A stretch of 64,000 bases of DNA, taken from Harmothoe impar (taxonomy: Eukaryota; Annelida; Polychaeta; Phyllodocida; Polynoidae). Position numbers and translations under genes: made by a program. The stretch spans positions 21,840,442 through 21,904,441 of the forward strand of contig OX381704.1 in assembly GCA_947462335.1 (NCBI GenBank). The letters run 5' to 3'. The notes under the pieces were generated by a model, which worked only from the letters and a program-made list of their open reading frames with translations, did no database searches and was not told the origin of the DNA. Position 1 is the first letter of the stretch. The number at the start of each line of letters is the position of its first letter. Positions 9,596 through 20,630 of the stretch are shown here, in pieces.

Positions 9596-10913
9596 TCATT
9601 TTAGGGTGGTAGAGGATGGTGTTTAAGTTCTTCCTACAGAACTTACAGTGGTGCCCCTGTGCCACCCCTTTTTCTATATGGCTATCCTGCTTTGGGCATT
9701 CTCCAGTGGTGTTCCATGCCGGGCATGGGACATCAGGCCTGACTACAGGTGGGCGTATTGGTGGGCGGGACTTGGGTTTGCTGTCAGCTACCGGTTGTTC
9801 CCCTTGATGGATCTTGCCCTGCCTGAAGCGTGCGCCTGAGTCCCTGAGGCGCTGGATTTCTCTATCACTAAACCAGGTGAGCTGGTCGTCCCCTATTTTA
9901 GTGAGCACCTCTTCAGACCAGTCCCTCACCTGGGGCCAGCTGAAGTCCTTACCGTCCTCAATGACCTCATAGATGTGGGCCGCAACACATGGACGGGCCA
10001 CATCTTGGGTGTGGGGATCCTTCATGATCCTGTATAGGCCCCACAGGTATTCACACGGGGAGAGCGACCTGAGACCTGTTTTCACCCTGTTAGGCCCCCT
10101 GAAGACATAGTGATGGGGGTGAGTGGGCCTACCTTTTATTGTAGATAACTGCTGTGCGGTGCTGATAAGAGACTGCACTTGCATGTTGATAGCAGCATCA
10201 GACGCCCCACGAGCTGAGAGTGGTAGGTGAGCAGGAGCAGTGTTTACCTGTGCTCCTGCCAACAGTGCATAGACGTCATCACTACCAGGTGCTCCAGCGG
10301 CGGCAGATGGAGGGCGCCTGGCAACGCCAGCGGCGCTGGTTACAGCTGTGTGATGCGGTACTTGGTGGTCAAGGTCATACACAGGCCCCCCGGCACCAGA
10401 AACCACTGTAGAAGCAACATCGTTAGCATACCGGTTACTTGGGTCTCTAGCGGCGAAGGCGCTGGTGTTTGATGGTGTAGCATTGTTAATGGTGATAGGG
10501 CGATCATACGGCCCGGGGCGTCGACCTCTGCCCTGGGCACGGGGTTGCTGTCGGATATACACCGGGGTGACCTCACCTTCATCATCACCTGAGCCGTGAG
10601 CGTTGTTTACCTGAGCCTGGGGACGCTGTGACATGTGTACCTCAGGGTCAGGGGACTTTGAAAGTTCAGCGGCAGCAGTAAGGCCTCTCAGATGGTCAAG
10701 AATTTCATCAGATGTCTTTTTTAAACCACCTATTTCACCTTCAAGGTCGGCCACCCGGCCGGCCAAGGCTGCCTCGTGTTGTCGGGGAGACGCCGCGGCC
10801 CTTTGAGCTCGCACGGCCGTGGTTTTACCCACCTTTCCCTTCGCTTTCGGGGGCACCTTAGTCGGCTTCTTGGTGGGAGGAGCAGCCACAGCGCTCCGTG
10901 TTGCTCGAGGCAT
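9519..10913 (-). CDS. Gag-like protein of the Ngaro-like element
   Basis: 464 codons from ATG 10913. Residues 1-40 are Lys/Arg/Ala-rich and may bind nucleic acid. Residues about 46-80 (AALAGRVADLEGEIGGLKK) look like a short coiled coil. The middle is Pro/Ala-rich and probably disordered. A Cys/His cluster follows at about 397-441 (CPAWN, GEC, H, HHCKFC, H, SC), resembling the zinc-binding motif in DIRS/Ngaro ORF1 proteins, with a basic tail after it. It would package element RNA. The ATG lies 67 nt inside the left repeat A1 boundary (10980), consistent with a short leader. The ORF is uninterrupted. Confidence 0.85.
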   Translation of the reverse strand: MPRATRSAVAAPPTKKPTKVPPKAKGKVGKTTAVRAQRAAASPRQHEAALAGRVADLEGEIGGLKKTSDEILDHLRGLTAAAELSKSPDPEVHMSQRPQAQVNNAHGSGDDEGEVTPVYIRQQPRAQGRGRRPGPYDRPITINNATPSNTSAFAARDPSNRYANDVASTVVSGAGGPVYDLDHQVPHHTAVTSAAGVARRPPSAAAGAPGSDDVYALLAGAQVNTAPAHLPLSARGASDAAINMQVQSLISTAQQLSTIKGRPTHPHHYVFRGPNRVKTGLRSLSPCEYLWGLYRIMKDPHTQDVARPCVAAHIYEVIEDGKDFSWPQVRDWSEEVLTKIGDDQLTWFSDREIQRLRDSGARFRQGKIHQGEQPVADSKPKSRPPIRPPVVRPDVPCPAWNTTGECPKQDSHIEKGVAQGHHCKFCRKNLNTILYHPKMSCRNKGRFNSQPTFRQQAGQDRPQY

Positions 10914-10979
10914 GTTTATAGATGTCGTGTTTGTAGAAGAACCTCAAAAAAACTAATCTAACTACTAACTACTGACAAA

Positions 10980-11172
10980 AACCAAACCGCCGCCGGGTCA
11001 ACGTAAATATGTGTAGTTGTGTACGCTGCTGTGACGTAGTACACATGCCAGTACCAGGGTGAGCCGTGAGATGGCGCCACTGCGCTGCGGAGAGTCTTTT
11101 AGTTTTGCCGCTGAGATCCAGGGGGCGAGACTCGTGCTGTCATTAAACCGGAATTTACAATTGCGGATAATG
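10980..11172 (-). repeat. Split direct repeat A1 (5' terminal copy, likely promoter region)
   Basis: 193 bp, identical to 5994-6186. It is upstream of gag in transcriptional sense, so it probably supplies the promoter and leader. It ends with the ATAATG junction hexamer (11167-11172), and flanking genomic DNA starts at gtttatacc. Confidence 0.92.
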
Positions 11173-11805
11173 GTTTATACCAGGGATAACATGTCAATAT
11201 TTTCAGGATAACGCCTCGGGCCCAACAGACAGCGAAGAAAATACTCATCCCTATGCACAGCGAATGCCCTTTTAAACTATGTGTAATTGAAGGAAATAGC
11301 CAAATAATATTTACTGCAAACTCCGCCTTTCGATAGTTGTCAAAGTTTCAAATAGTTGTCAAAGTTTCAAATAGGCCTTATATCTCGGTGTGCTGAACAA
11401 CGTTCAGAAAACCTTCCAGAACTACACCCTACATTACTCCCGTTTGTCTTAATGATTTATGGCGTTTCAGAAGAAAGAATGGAGGCCGTCTGCAGTCTGT
11501 CCTAGAGGGGGAAGATACGGTGTGGTCTGTCTCACACAGACACCACACACTATGTCTTACTCAGCGTCTACCACTGGTTTACGGCCTTGGACGACGGTCC
11601 TGGCAACAGAACAAGATGACGAGATTAGAATATTATACCCTTGGCAAAATAGGATCATTCGTCATGCTTTTTTTCATAGTGCTATATATGTATATCCTTA
11701 GCAGCAGGCAATATGCTGAATAGCCTCAAATCACATGGGTGTCCCTACTTTCTATAAGCAATAATGATGAGGGAGGCCCTATAATATTACAAGTACATCA
11801 TTATG
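11173..11805. other. Noncoding DNA right of the retrotransposon
   Basis: No gene. A perfect 19 bp duplication (atagttgtcaaagtttcaa) sits at 11333-11351 and 11352-11370. Confidence 0.5.
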
Positions 11806-11990
11806 TTAACCCTTTGCGGACGGGGATAGGGGTTTAGTTTGCTATAATGGTTATCCCTTGGTGCTGCATTCATTCATTATGCCTACCCTAGGGGGTTGAT
11901 AATCCTAAGAATCGGCATGATCTACCTATCGTGGTGCATGATGACAACACATTTTTTAAATTAGACAACACGCCATTCTTCAAGGGTTAT
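11806..11990. repeat. Family P repeat
   Basis: Starts TTAACCCTTTGCGGAC and ends ccattcttcaagggtta. It contains ggtgctgcattcattcattatgcc and the central gggggttgata motif, which here reads in the reverse sense relative to most copies. Confidence 0.6.
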
Positions 11991-14353
11991 GAAGTGGACA
12001 CCTACCAAGATGGCCGCCGGTCTATAGACTGCACCTGATATTACTCCATCTTACATGGACTGTCCACACAGATACATTACCAGCTAATTTTGGGTTATTA
12101 AGAGGGAGAGGCCATTGTGATTTGCCACAAGTACAGGAGCAGCACCCAGGAGGTGGGAAGGCTGGATTACAGCATGCTGAATAATAGGACGACCCTGGAG
12201 GAGCACCTTGTGGCTGACCTCCATTAACCCCAGAGCACAAGGACACCTGTGCAGACAGACAGGGCTGTACACAGCCTGGTCGTTATCTATACCCACAGCG
12301 GCCTCCACACAACATGCAGCCCAATACAGGGGCACTGGAGACACGCGGTGGACGTGGGAAGGGGGCTTTGTTATGCCATGTGTAAACCTGAATTCAAGAC
12401 GTGTTCATGTTCTTTGGGTCTGCAAGGCACAGGCCATGCATAGAGGGGTCTTGATGAGGGCTTCTATTTAGACAATATTTTGTTGGTAAAGGTGTCTATT
12501 TGTAGACCCTGTTGACTGGACAACGCCTGGCTAAAAATGTGTTCCTTAGAATGCAGGCTGTAGTCGTTTTTTTCATTAGAAAATATGTAGTGCTAAAGTA
12601 AGCTCTGCCTTTTGTTGGCCTATATATCTTCCCTTGCCCACCCGTCTGTCGGGTCTGAATCTCCTGAAAATTCCCCTGATAAAGCTGATTTTCCCTGTGA
12701 TAAGAGCACTAGATTCAGGGACATGTTTACACAAAGTTACATGTACTATATATAATAAAAAGGTGTAGGGGTGGCTCCCGACTGATGAATTATTCGGAGA
12801 AAGGAACAAAACTCCTGCCTCTGCAGAAACCGTGCTCCAGTGCAAATCCTCCCTCTTTTTACCCAAGGCTGCGCACCGTTTGAATGCTTCCGAGGCCCCT
12901 TTGTACAACCGGAAACCAGGCAGCAGTGTCCAAATGGACACAATGCAGACGCAGGCCCCACCCCAGGGCGGCACAAGACTTAATGCAATCCCACAGGGCC
13001 TCACACGGTACTATAGTTACGCTCATTTATTGCGGAGGTGTAACACGATAGGAGTTGGGGTGGTCCGGCGGCGCTGTGCCGCGCCACTGATTTGTATTCC
13101 TGCGCCGCGCATGCGCCGTTCCTCAGATAACCGGATGTAGAGTCGGGCACGGACTTCATTACTCGCGCCATTACTGGAGCAGGGCTAAGTTGATTGAGTA
13201 GATGCGTGAATACCTGAAAACTGACCAGAGGGGGCGGCCGGCCCTTTGCCAGGCCCACTGAGAGGGCCTGAGAAATGGGCCCACTAATGGGTGACCACTG
13301 CCTCAGGGGGCAGGGGAGAATACTTGATCAATTTGCAGCGGCCATAGAGGAGAGACCTACATGTCCACTCCAACACGCGGGACATATTATTAATACACCA
13401 ATCTGAAGTGCAGCTGCCAGAAACCTGCCACGCCTGTACACAGCCCACAGGAGGCACAGAATGATAATACTTTTAGGTGACTTTTCTCTCTCCTACCAAA
13501 CCCGGAATTAAACGATGTAAAACAACTACTTCTTCTATAGAAGACAAGAACATTACACCTACAGCGTCCCTAGTGTCCATTTAGGGGCTAAGGGGTTGGG
13601 CTAGCCTATAACTATGGTTATATTCCCTCTCGGAGCATTCTCCATACATACAATTATAACCTGATATGAAGCCAAACCGTTTCTAAAATTAACAGTTGTT
13701 CGTCATACTTTATTTCTGTTCAAGACCTAAAACTGTTGCACTCAGAGGTAGTCAGAGAGAGAGAGACGCAGTCATCCAGAGACAGATAACATCGACCGGA
13801 ATATGAATAAAATGTCAGAGAAAGTTAGAGAAATAAAGCTCGGTAAGATATTGTGATATAATGGACTGTGAGGGAAGGAAAGACAAAAGTGTTGAAATAC
13901 CGGAGGCGCTAACAGTAACACAGTAAGTCCACAAAGTTATGCGGAACTAGACACATACAGCCATAGGTAAATCAATGCTAACAGCTTCATGTGAATACTG
14001 TGAAACTGCCAGGGGGGAACTATGATAAATGATTGCATATATTTTGGAGTGGGCGCTGCGGCGGTTTAAGAAGGAAAAGGACAATCAAATATCATATACC
14101 ATGCAGTACGGGAGCCTCGAGGTACGCACATTATACACAGCTAGAGACACAACTGGAGGAAAGTGCCACCGGGGCAGAATGTATAGATTTACTGTACCAG
14201 TTGTTTACATGCAGCAGTCTTAAAACCACCGGGTATTATAAGATACATATATATATATGTCTCCATATTCAGTCCACCCCCTTGCTGGAGCATAATTAAG
14301 ATCTCAACCTATCATGTAAGTACCAGCTTTGCAGTTAGTTTGGCTTCATCTTC
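11991..14353. other. Noncoding DNA with a YY1-like site and a CpG-rich patch
   Basis: No coding region is supported. AAGATGGCCGCC at about 12006-12017 resembles a YY1 site. The CpG-rich patch at 13060-13150 is listed separately. Purine-rich GAGAGAGAGA occurs near 13755. Confidence 0.45.
13060..13150. promoter_or_regulatory. CpG-rich promoter-like cluster with an NRF1 palindrome and an ETS site
   Basis: GCGCATGCGC at 13107-13116 is a perfect NRF1 palindrome and CCGGATGT at 13131-13138 is an ETS-type site, inside a CpG-dense 90 bp island in AT-rich DNA. These motifs together are typical of unmethylated animal promoters. No coding exon is recognised on either side, so this is inference only. 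Confidence 0.3.
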
Positions 14354-14555
14354 TTAACCCTTTCATCCATAACCCTTAATGCAATAAGATCTCCAAAATA
14401 ATTTGCAATTTGTGCATCATGCTGACTCTCTAGTGTTTACACACTCCTGAAGGGTCATCATGATGCACTGAAGCAGTGCCAGTGAGTTAAGCATTGGTGC
14501 TGAATTTGTGCGATAAATGTTGCCTCATGGCTACGTGCTATCCTTAAAGTGTTAA
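14354..14555. repeat. Family P repeat with TTAA at both ends
   Basis: TTAACCCTTTCATCC at the left and CCTTAAAGTGTTAA at the right. The internal gcatcatgctgac and catgatgcactgaagcagtgccagtgag modules are recognisable. It occupies the same relative position as the partial copy at 17631 in the downstream duplicate unit. Confidence 0.62.
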
Positions 14556-15645
14556 CAAATTGTGATTAGCTGCATCCCTATTAAAATTTCAATTACATTT
14601 TATGAGCCATTATTACATTGGTGTCTTTAATGGTCCGACCATGCATGTGCCATGCAGATTTGATAATTAGATGACAAGTGTTGCAGCTGATGTTTTAGTG
14701 ACTTTATTCAATTATTGTCATGTAGGCAAGTGGTTTCTTTCTGTTGAATTACGGCAACAGCGTCCCCCAACAGAAAGAAGCATTTTCTGATTCATATGTG
14801 AAATCAATGTAGCTCTTCCCAGAAATTTATCATGCATTTAAAGCAGACGTTTCAATAATCTTTGGTTTACATTGATATACTATATATATTGCTAGACATT
14901 GGGTAATTGTACCTCTTATGTAATCTCCCATCAGACTGTGTAATATGCATGTTGCATCCTCTTTGTTACCTGTCTGTATGCTTAGATTATAAACATGCAA
15001 AATTTGTGTAGAACATGACCTCCCATCTCACTCTAGTACATAGAGTTTAACTGCCACCATCAGAGGTCATGGCATAACACAGTATGCAGGTGGTGCGGGG
15101 TACTAGAGGCTGCAGGGTCTAGTGGGGCAAATTCGTGGCTGATTAGAGTCAGCCCCATGTCCAGTCCTGGCGCCAAATGACCTCATTATGGCAGTGGTCA
15201 TGAACCCAGGCCCCGTCTGTAAAACACTCATTATGTACAAGTAAATGAATCTAGCACAGGAAAGGGGTCCAAGTCACTCCGAGCCATTCCCACGCACTGC
15301 AGGCCATGCAAATCTGATTTTCCAGGCTACTGAGCCCATTGCCTCTCACCGGCGAATTTCATTATTTGAACATACGTTGGGGACCCCAATGCATTATGAC
15401 CACTTTGGCCTCACCAGAACTGTGGTGAAACTGCTCGAAGAGCTACTCATTTGGTTGGTGAGTTCTATTTTGGATGTTATATAGGACGCCCCTGGGATAA
15501 GGTCCCCTTCTATATCAGACTAACTTGCAGGTAGGGGGTCTTTACACGGAGTATAAATCAAAGGGAATTGCCATTTAGGGATGAAGAGTGTTTTATTGAA
15601 GCCACATCGACTGACCTTTAAAACCTCTCCAGTTTCCTTTTCTTT

Positions 15646-15836
15646 TTAACCATCTAAGGATGGCACATTTCCTTAAAAGAAACATGTGCCATCTTGATGC
15701 CCTTATGATGTAACACAACCCTTCGGGAGTGTATCATCCCTGTAAGATCAACATGATGCACGGATGTTTTAATTCCCCAGCCTAGGCTACATCCATCCAT
15801 CATTACAATAAAGGATGCAGTACTTTGAAGGGTTAG
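15646..15836. repeat. Family P repeat inside duplication 1
   Basis: Starts ttaaccatctaaggatggcac and ends ctttgaagggttag. The central gggagtgtatcatccctgtaag is clear. The orthologous copy is at 19746. Confidence 0.6.
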
Positions 15837-16255
15837 ATGTGTTGAATTGGTCATATCCGGTGGTCCACAGTTTTTATCAGTACAACAAATGGAGCCTTCT
15901 TAAAATTCTGTACACAGAGCTGCAATCAGATATCCAACCATGTTTTCTATGAGCATGCCTTTTCTCTGGCAAGCCTCCCTAGTAGGATGAGACAATACTT
16001 GTCTGAGAGGTAGGATTTGATGTTGATGATGGGTTGGGGGTTGTTGAAGGAGTTTCTCGCCAAGGCCAGTAATTAAAAGTAACTGTTCAAATAACTCGAT
16101 CAACACTAAAAACAATGCATTCCGGACTTAATGGGGACCTGGAGGGGTGCTACAGCTAAAATGCCTGGCTTTGATGAATGATGCCAGACCTTTTGTTTAA
16201 CTGTTAGGGAAAAATGGTGGCCTGACAACGGAGCTCATTCTTTAAGGAGACATGG

Positions 16256-16306
16256 ATCTGAGAGGGATTCCTTAGTCGACCCCTGTCTTTGAACTGATGT
16301 AGCCAT
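16256..16306 (+). repeat. Family F2 repeat, right-end fragment
   Basis: Only the terminal part remains: gagagggattccttagtcgacccctgtcttt. It corresponds to the F2 piece at 20390-20522 in the other duplicate unit. Confidence 0.5.
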
Positions 16307-16562
16307 GGAGGATGAATGCAAGGTGTTCAGCCCCATCAACCAAGCAGAGTAGATGATTACACTTACTGTTCATTGCTTATCACCACATCCGGGTTACCCC
16401 CAGTCCTCAGTACAGTGGCCCAGGAGGGTCAAATCTTTTTGTAAATTTACTGTCATCTGTCAACTGTCAATTCAAGTGAAGCAACTTGTGACTGCTATCT
16501 TTCAACACTACATCAAACCATTAACAATGCAAATGTCAAAGTTGAAAGTGAAAACTCCAACT

Positions 16563-16800
16563 TCAGTCACTTACTGTCAACTGTCAACTGTCACACACTT
16601 GTCACATGCTTGCCACGTGCATGTCACATGCATGTCACATGCTTGTCACTTCATTGTCATATGCTCTCATATACTTGTCACATATGTATGTATAATACTT
16701 GTGACACACTTGTGTACCACTTTCCACACACTTATCACGTGCTTGTCACACTTGTCACACACTTGTCACACACTTGTATGAAACTTGTCATACACTGTGT
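16563..16800 (+). repeat. Minisatellite of CACTTGTCACA-type units
   Basis: Degenerate head-to-tail 9-11 bp units, variants of cacacttgtcac, cacatgcttgtc and tcacatgcatg, fill about 240 bp. The frames crossing it (His/Thr/Cys-rich) are by-products of the repeat. It has no counterpart in the second duplicate unit, so it arose after that duplication. Confidence 0.7.
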
Positions 16801-17045
16801 GGCAGAACCCTTTGCAGAACCCTTTGCAGCATACCATAGGACACATGAAGTGACCTAGAGTACTAAAGATACATGTCACAAGCTGTTGTTCCTGAACTGA
16901 TTATTCAAGTTGAATTTTTGCAAGTTGAAGTGAATTTGTGAGGAAAAGACAGTTAACTATCATATACATGTACCATGTTGTACAGTAGCCATAGGGCACT
17001 CACACAGCCATGGAGTAAAGTGCCCAAGGTGTAGATTTACTCTAC

Positions 17046-17280
17046 TTAACCCTTTAACTTTGAGGATAGCATGTTGCCTTAAAGCAGCATTGTCATCCTG
17101 ATGCACCAGCCAATAACCTGCCGTCACTAAATAAATGCATTATGCCCACCAGTCTTGAGATAAGCCGTTTAGAATTGGCATGATGCATGAATTTAGCACC
17201 GGCAAGTTGCTCGCAACAGCTAACTGCATTGTTGTACCAGCAAAATCCGTTGTACATTAGAGCACTGTGGCTTCAATAGG
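17046..17280. repeat. Family P repeat
   Basis: Starts TTAACCCTTTAACTTTGAGG. It contains ttggcatgatgcatgaat and ggcaagttgctcgc. The right end is decayed but ttagagcactgtggct is recognisable. Confidence 0.55.
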
Positions 17281-17630
17281 TGCATAGAATAGAGAAGGGT
17301 TGGATTGAAAATATATTTTACAAACGTTATGGGCACAGTATAGGCTTTCGGCTTGACAGCAAATTTGTTGACTGCAAATCAAGCAGGTAATGTATTATTA
17401 ACTTCTAAATAATTGTGAAAAAGCAAATTCATTAGCAGTTAGAGCTGTCTGTCGACAGATTAACATAATTATCATAATTTAATACCCAGGTGGCAAAGAA
17501 CTTTGCATCAGCGTTGGTGCCTTGTTCAATGTTCAATGGCCACTGGGTAGACATGAGAAGACTAGCAGGACAAGAAAATGTTCAGTAATATAATGTACTG
17601 TGCCATGAAAGTTAGTCTTGCCTTATATTA

Positions 17631-17735
17631 TTAACCCATGTTTGCATTTTAGTTTAATGCCCTTTGTTGCTATGATGTATGAATACAGCCCTATATAAAG
17701 CATCCGGCGCTGGTGCATCATAATGGGTCAACAAA
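17631..17735. repeat. Family P repeat, truncated
   Basis: Starts TTAACCCATG and keeps only one internal module (gatgtatgaatacagccc). It is the counterpart of the copy at 14354. Confidence 0.4.
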
Positions 17736-19745
17736 ATTACGCCCAGCTGCATGGTCATCTAGATAGCCTTTTATGGGTCCTGCGAAATTGATAATCAAAT
17801 GACAAAATTGGCAGATAAGGTTTTTAGCGGCTTTATTCAGTTGACTTTGGGATGAAGCGCTTTTCCTTGTACATGAACAAGGACCTGCAGCAAAACAATT
17901 ATTTTTTTCTGATTTACAAGTTCAACTTATTATTCATACAGCTCCTCCCACGAATATGTAATGCATATATGCATATTTAAAGCAGCAGTCCTCACAAGAA
18001 TTCAATACATAAAACAAATACATTTGAATGATTTCAGATTTTTGTGATAATGTACGTGACTAGATATTGGGAAATTTGAAATTTGATACAGTCCACCGTC
18101 AGACGAATGGCAGATACACTGACCCTAAAAGCCTCATTTAGCCTTGAAGTAGTCAACTGTAGTCCCCACCAGTTTGGTGCCAAAGGGCAGGTGCACTTTC
18201 AGAATTGTCTTTTATCTATGGGCTATTGAGTATTCACACCTATTTCACGATGAGATGAGTGTAACGTTTTCATAATAATTTAGATATCCAGAAACCCATC
18301 ATGAGACAAACATTTTTACAGAGCCACACTCCAAGATCTCCCAGATAGCAGAGTATCATTTTACCCAGAGCAATGGATGAGTATTCCTCCTGTACACATA
18401 AAGAAGCAGCAGCTAATGTAATCCAATGTGTACCGCATATAAAAGTAGTGTGGCAAGGTATTAAGCAGGTTTTCTACACCGGGATTCTACACCAGCCGAC
18501 GGTCATCTGAATTGGACTTAGGGACAATTGGGAGTAATCAGGACAACTGACATTGTTATATTTCAGAAGAAATCAGGCGACACCTTGTTAAAGATGCACT
18601 GATTTTCTTTGATAAAAAAAAGGGGTCCGTATTGTCCTTAATCTTTTAGTCGGATCTGGTAAAATATCCATTTAATTATCAAACATTCATAATAACGCAC
18701 ACACATGCATCACACGTCCCAATACTATCTCATGTACTCCTGCATCCCCACTCAAACCTATGTTTATAACAGAACAAGGAACGTTTGAAATATAGACAAA
18801 ATATATTACTTTTGGCTCGAACAGGTCGCATCAATAGGATAAATATCATGAAGAATGATACTTCATGTTTTTTTATGTCGTATATTACAGCTGTGCAATT
18901 TGCATTATTATCTCATCTGTAAGCGTCATCAACTGAAAAAGTAATAGATGTATTACAGTCACAGCTCCATATTATATACATTAAGTAAGTCTCAGGCAAG
19001 ATTAATCATGAGCCGAATATGAGTGTACTGACTGTATCTGACCTCTACAACTGGCTGTATTGTACATAATGTATACTTAGGCCATTTCTGTTGGTTCTCC
19101 ACGTCTAGTTTTAATTAGTATTATAGGTGTAAATGTGCCTCCCACAATAGTCTCAGGCATACGGTTAGAGTACCACCATCAGAGGCCACAACGCATGTAT
19201 GCAGAGGGGAGTGGGTATAAGTTCCTGCAGGGTCAAGTGGGACCATTCGCTGGCTGCTTACAGCTGCTCCCAGTGCCAAATGACCTCATTAGACAGTGGT
19301 CACAGACCAAGGCCCTGTCTGTAAAACACTCATTATGTACAAGTAACTGTATCTCACACCGTGAAAGGGGGCAAAATGACTTCGAGCCATTCTCAAACAC
19401 TGTAGACCATGCAAATCAGAATTCCCAGGCTGCTGAGCACCTTGCCTCTCACTGGTGAATTTCATTATTTGAACATATGTTGGAGACCCCAATGCATTAC
19501 CACCATTTTGACTCCTGTACTTTGTTGAAACTGTTCCACGAGCTACTCACTTTGTTAGTGTGTCCTATTTCAGATGTTCTAGCAGGCCCCTGGGATGGGG
19601 TCCTTGTCTATATCAGACTGACTTTCAGGTATGGGGGTCCTTACACTGAGTATAAATCAAAGGGAAGAGCCATTTGGGAATGAGGAGTATTTCATTGGAG
19701 CCACATTGACTGACCTTTAATAACTCTCCAGTTGCCTTCTCTATC

Positions 19746-19988
19746 TGACCATTTATGAACAGCATGTTGCCTTTTGCAACAGTTGTTGTTATGATGTGCA
19801 AATGCAGTACTTGAGAGTAACTCACAGCAACTGCATAAGTGCATCATATCAACCCTTCAAGAGTGTATCAACCCTGTAAGGTTGGCATGAAGAATGGATG
19901 TAGCCCTGGTGTGTTTCTCACCAGGTCTTCACTCATGATGACAAAGGGCATGCCACATTGAAGCACTATGTTATCCTCCAGGGCTAAA
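19746..19988. repeat. Family P repeat inside duplication 1
   Basis: Contains agagtgtatcaaccctgtaag, ttggcatgaagaatg and catgatgacaaagggcat, with a weak left end (gaccatttatg) and a right end gcactatgttatcctccagggctaaac. Confidence 0.58.
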
Positions 19989-20389
19989 CGTGCTGAATTG
20001 GTCATATTGGGTGGTCCACAGTTTTTATCACTACAAGAAATGAAGCCGTCTTACAATTCTGTCCACAGAGCCACTATCCGATATCCCCTAATGTTTCCTT
20101 TAAGCATGGCTTTTCCTGGCAAGGCTCCCTGGCATCATGGCACTAGGCTTGTCTGAGAGGTAAGATTTGTTGTTGATGATGAGGTGAGAGAGGGGGAGTG
20201 TTGAAGGAGTTACTCGCCTAGGCCAGTAATTAAAAGGACTTGTTCAAACCACTCGATCAACACTAAAAAGACAGCATTCCGGACGTAATGGGGACCATAG
20301 TCGTGCAAGGCTAAAAATGCCTGGCTTTGATGGATGGTGTCAGGCCTTTTGTTTAACCAGCAAACAAATTGGTGTCCTGACGACGTAAG

Positions 20390-20522
20390 CCATTCTGTAG
20401 AGAAAGAGATGGTGCCATGTGAGCAGAGTACCTCTCTGTGCTATCTTTAGCCACTGATGTCTAACGCCTGATAAGTTATGCACCTTCTCAGAAAGAAATT
20501 CTTCAGTTGACCTCTTGGAATG
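20390..20522 (+). repeat. Family F2 repeat, shortened
   Basis: Begins cattctgtagagaaagagatggtgcc, keeps tacctctctgtg and tatctttagccac, and ends with aaattcttcagttgacctc. The middle third is missing compared with the copy at 1915. Confidence 0.5.
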
Positions 20523-20630
20523 GACGTAACCATGGAGGATGCCGGCAAGCTGATCCTACCCCATCAGATGGATGCCCACTGATCACTGCTTATCACCACA
20601 TCCGGGGCTTTTTACCCTGTAGTCCTCCAG

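Larger units (their letters stand above)
5711..11172 (-). mobile_element. Ngaro/PAT-like tyrosine-recombinase retrotransposon (DIRS order)
   Basis: An element of about 5.46 kb read on the minus strand. It encodes a Gag-like protein, a reverse transcriptase/RNase H and a tyrosine recombinase, the gene set of DIRS-order retrotransposons, which integrate by recombination rather than with a DDE integrase. Its termini are split direct repeats in the order A1 (11172-10980), ORFs, B1 (6404-6181), A2 (6186-5994), B2 (5934-5711), as in Ngaro and PAT elements; DIRS1 itself has inverted repeats. Both repeat pairs appear identical base for base, which implies a recent insertion. The hexamer ATAATG occurs at 5711-5716, at the internal B1/A2 junction (6181-6186) and at 11167-11172, matching the expected recombinase crossover sites. 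No methyltransferase or SGNH-hydrolase domain is seen. Pol carries a frame disruption (see the pol entries). Confidence 0.93.
14354..16400. repeat. Tandem segmental duplication 1, unit 1
   Basis: About 2 kb of noncoding DNA repeated downstream at 17631-20630. Matching blocks are 14640-14880 with 17755-18000 (loss of one base value, gataattagatgacaa / gataatcaaatgacaa, is visible) and 15045-16400 with 19160-20630 (shared anchors such as aaaacactcattatgtac, ccatgcaaatc and gagtataaatcaaaggga). Family P copies and an F2 piece lie at corresponding places in both. Divergence is obvious, so the duplication is old. Reading frames in the two copies are broken by different stops, which argues against coding. 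Confidence 0.8.
17631..20630. repeat. Tandem segmental duplication 1, unit 2
   Basis: Diverged copy of 14354-16400, longer because of unmatched DNA at about 18000-19160, where I recognise nothing. Both units keep a POU-octamer-like ATGCAAAT (near 15308 and 19410) within the best conserved block. Confidence 0.8.

Noticed and set aside
5711..11172. Element considered as a DIRS1-type with inverted repeats or as an LTR retrotransposon
   Set aside because: The repeats are direct and split, there is no integrase of the DDE type or aspartic protease, and the recombinase is of the tyrosine class.
15245..15484. 79-codon plus-strand frame in duplication 1 with a similar frame at 19135-19683
   Set aside because: The second copy has a stop between the matching parts and frame-changing indels; better explained as conserved noncoding DNA.
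16353..16858. Cys/His-rich plus-strand frames resembling zinc-binding repeats
   Set aside because: They are translations of the CACTTGTCACA minisatellite.
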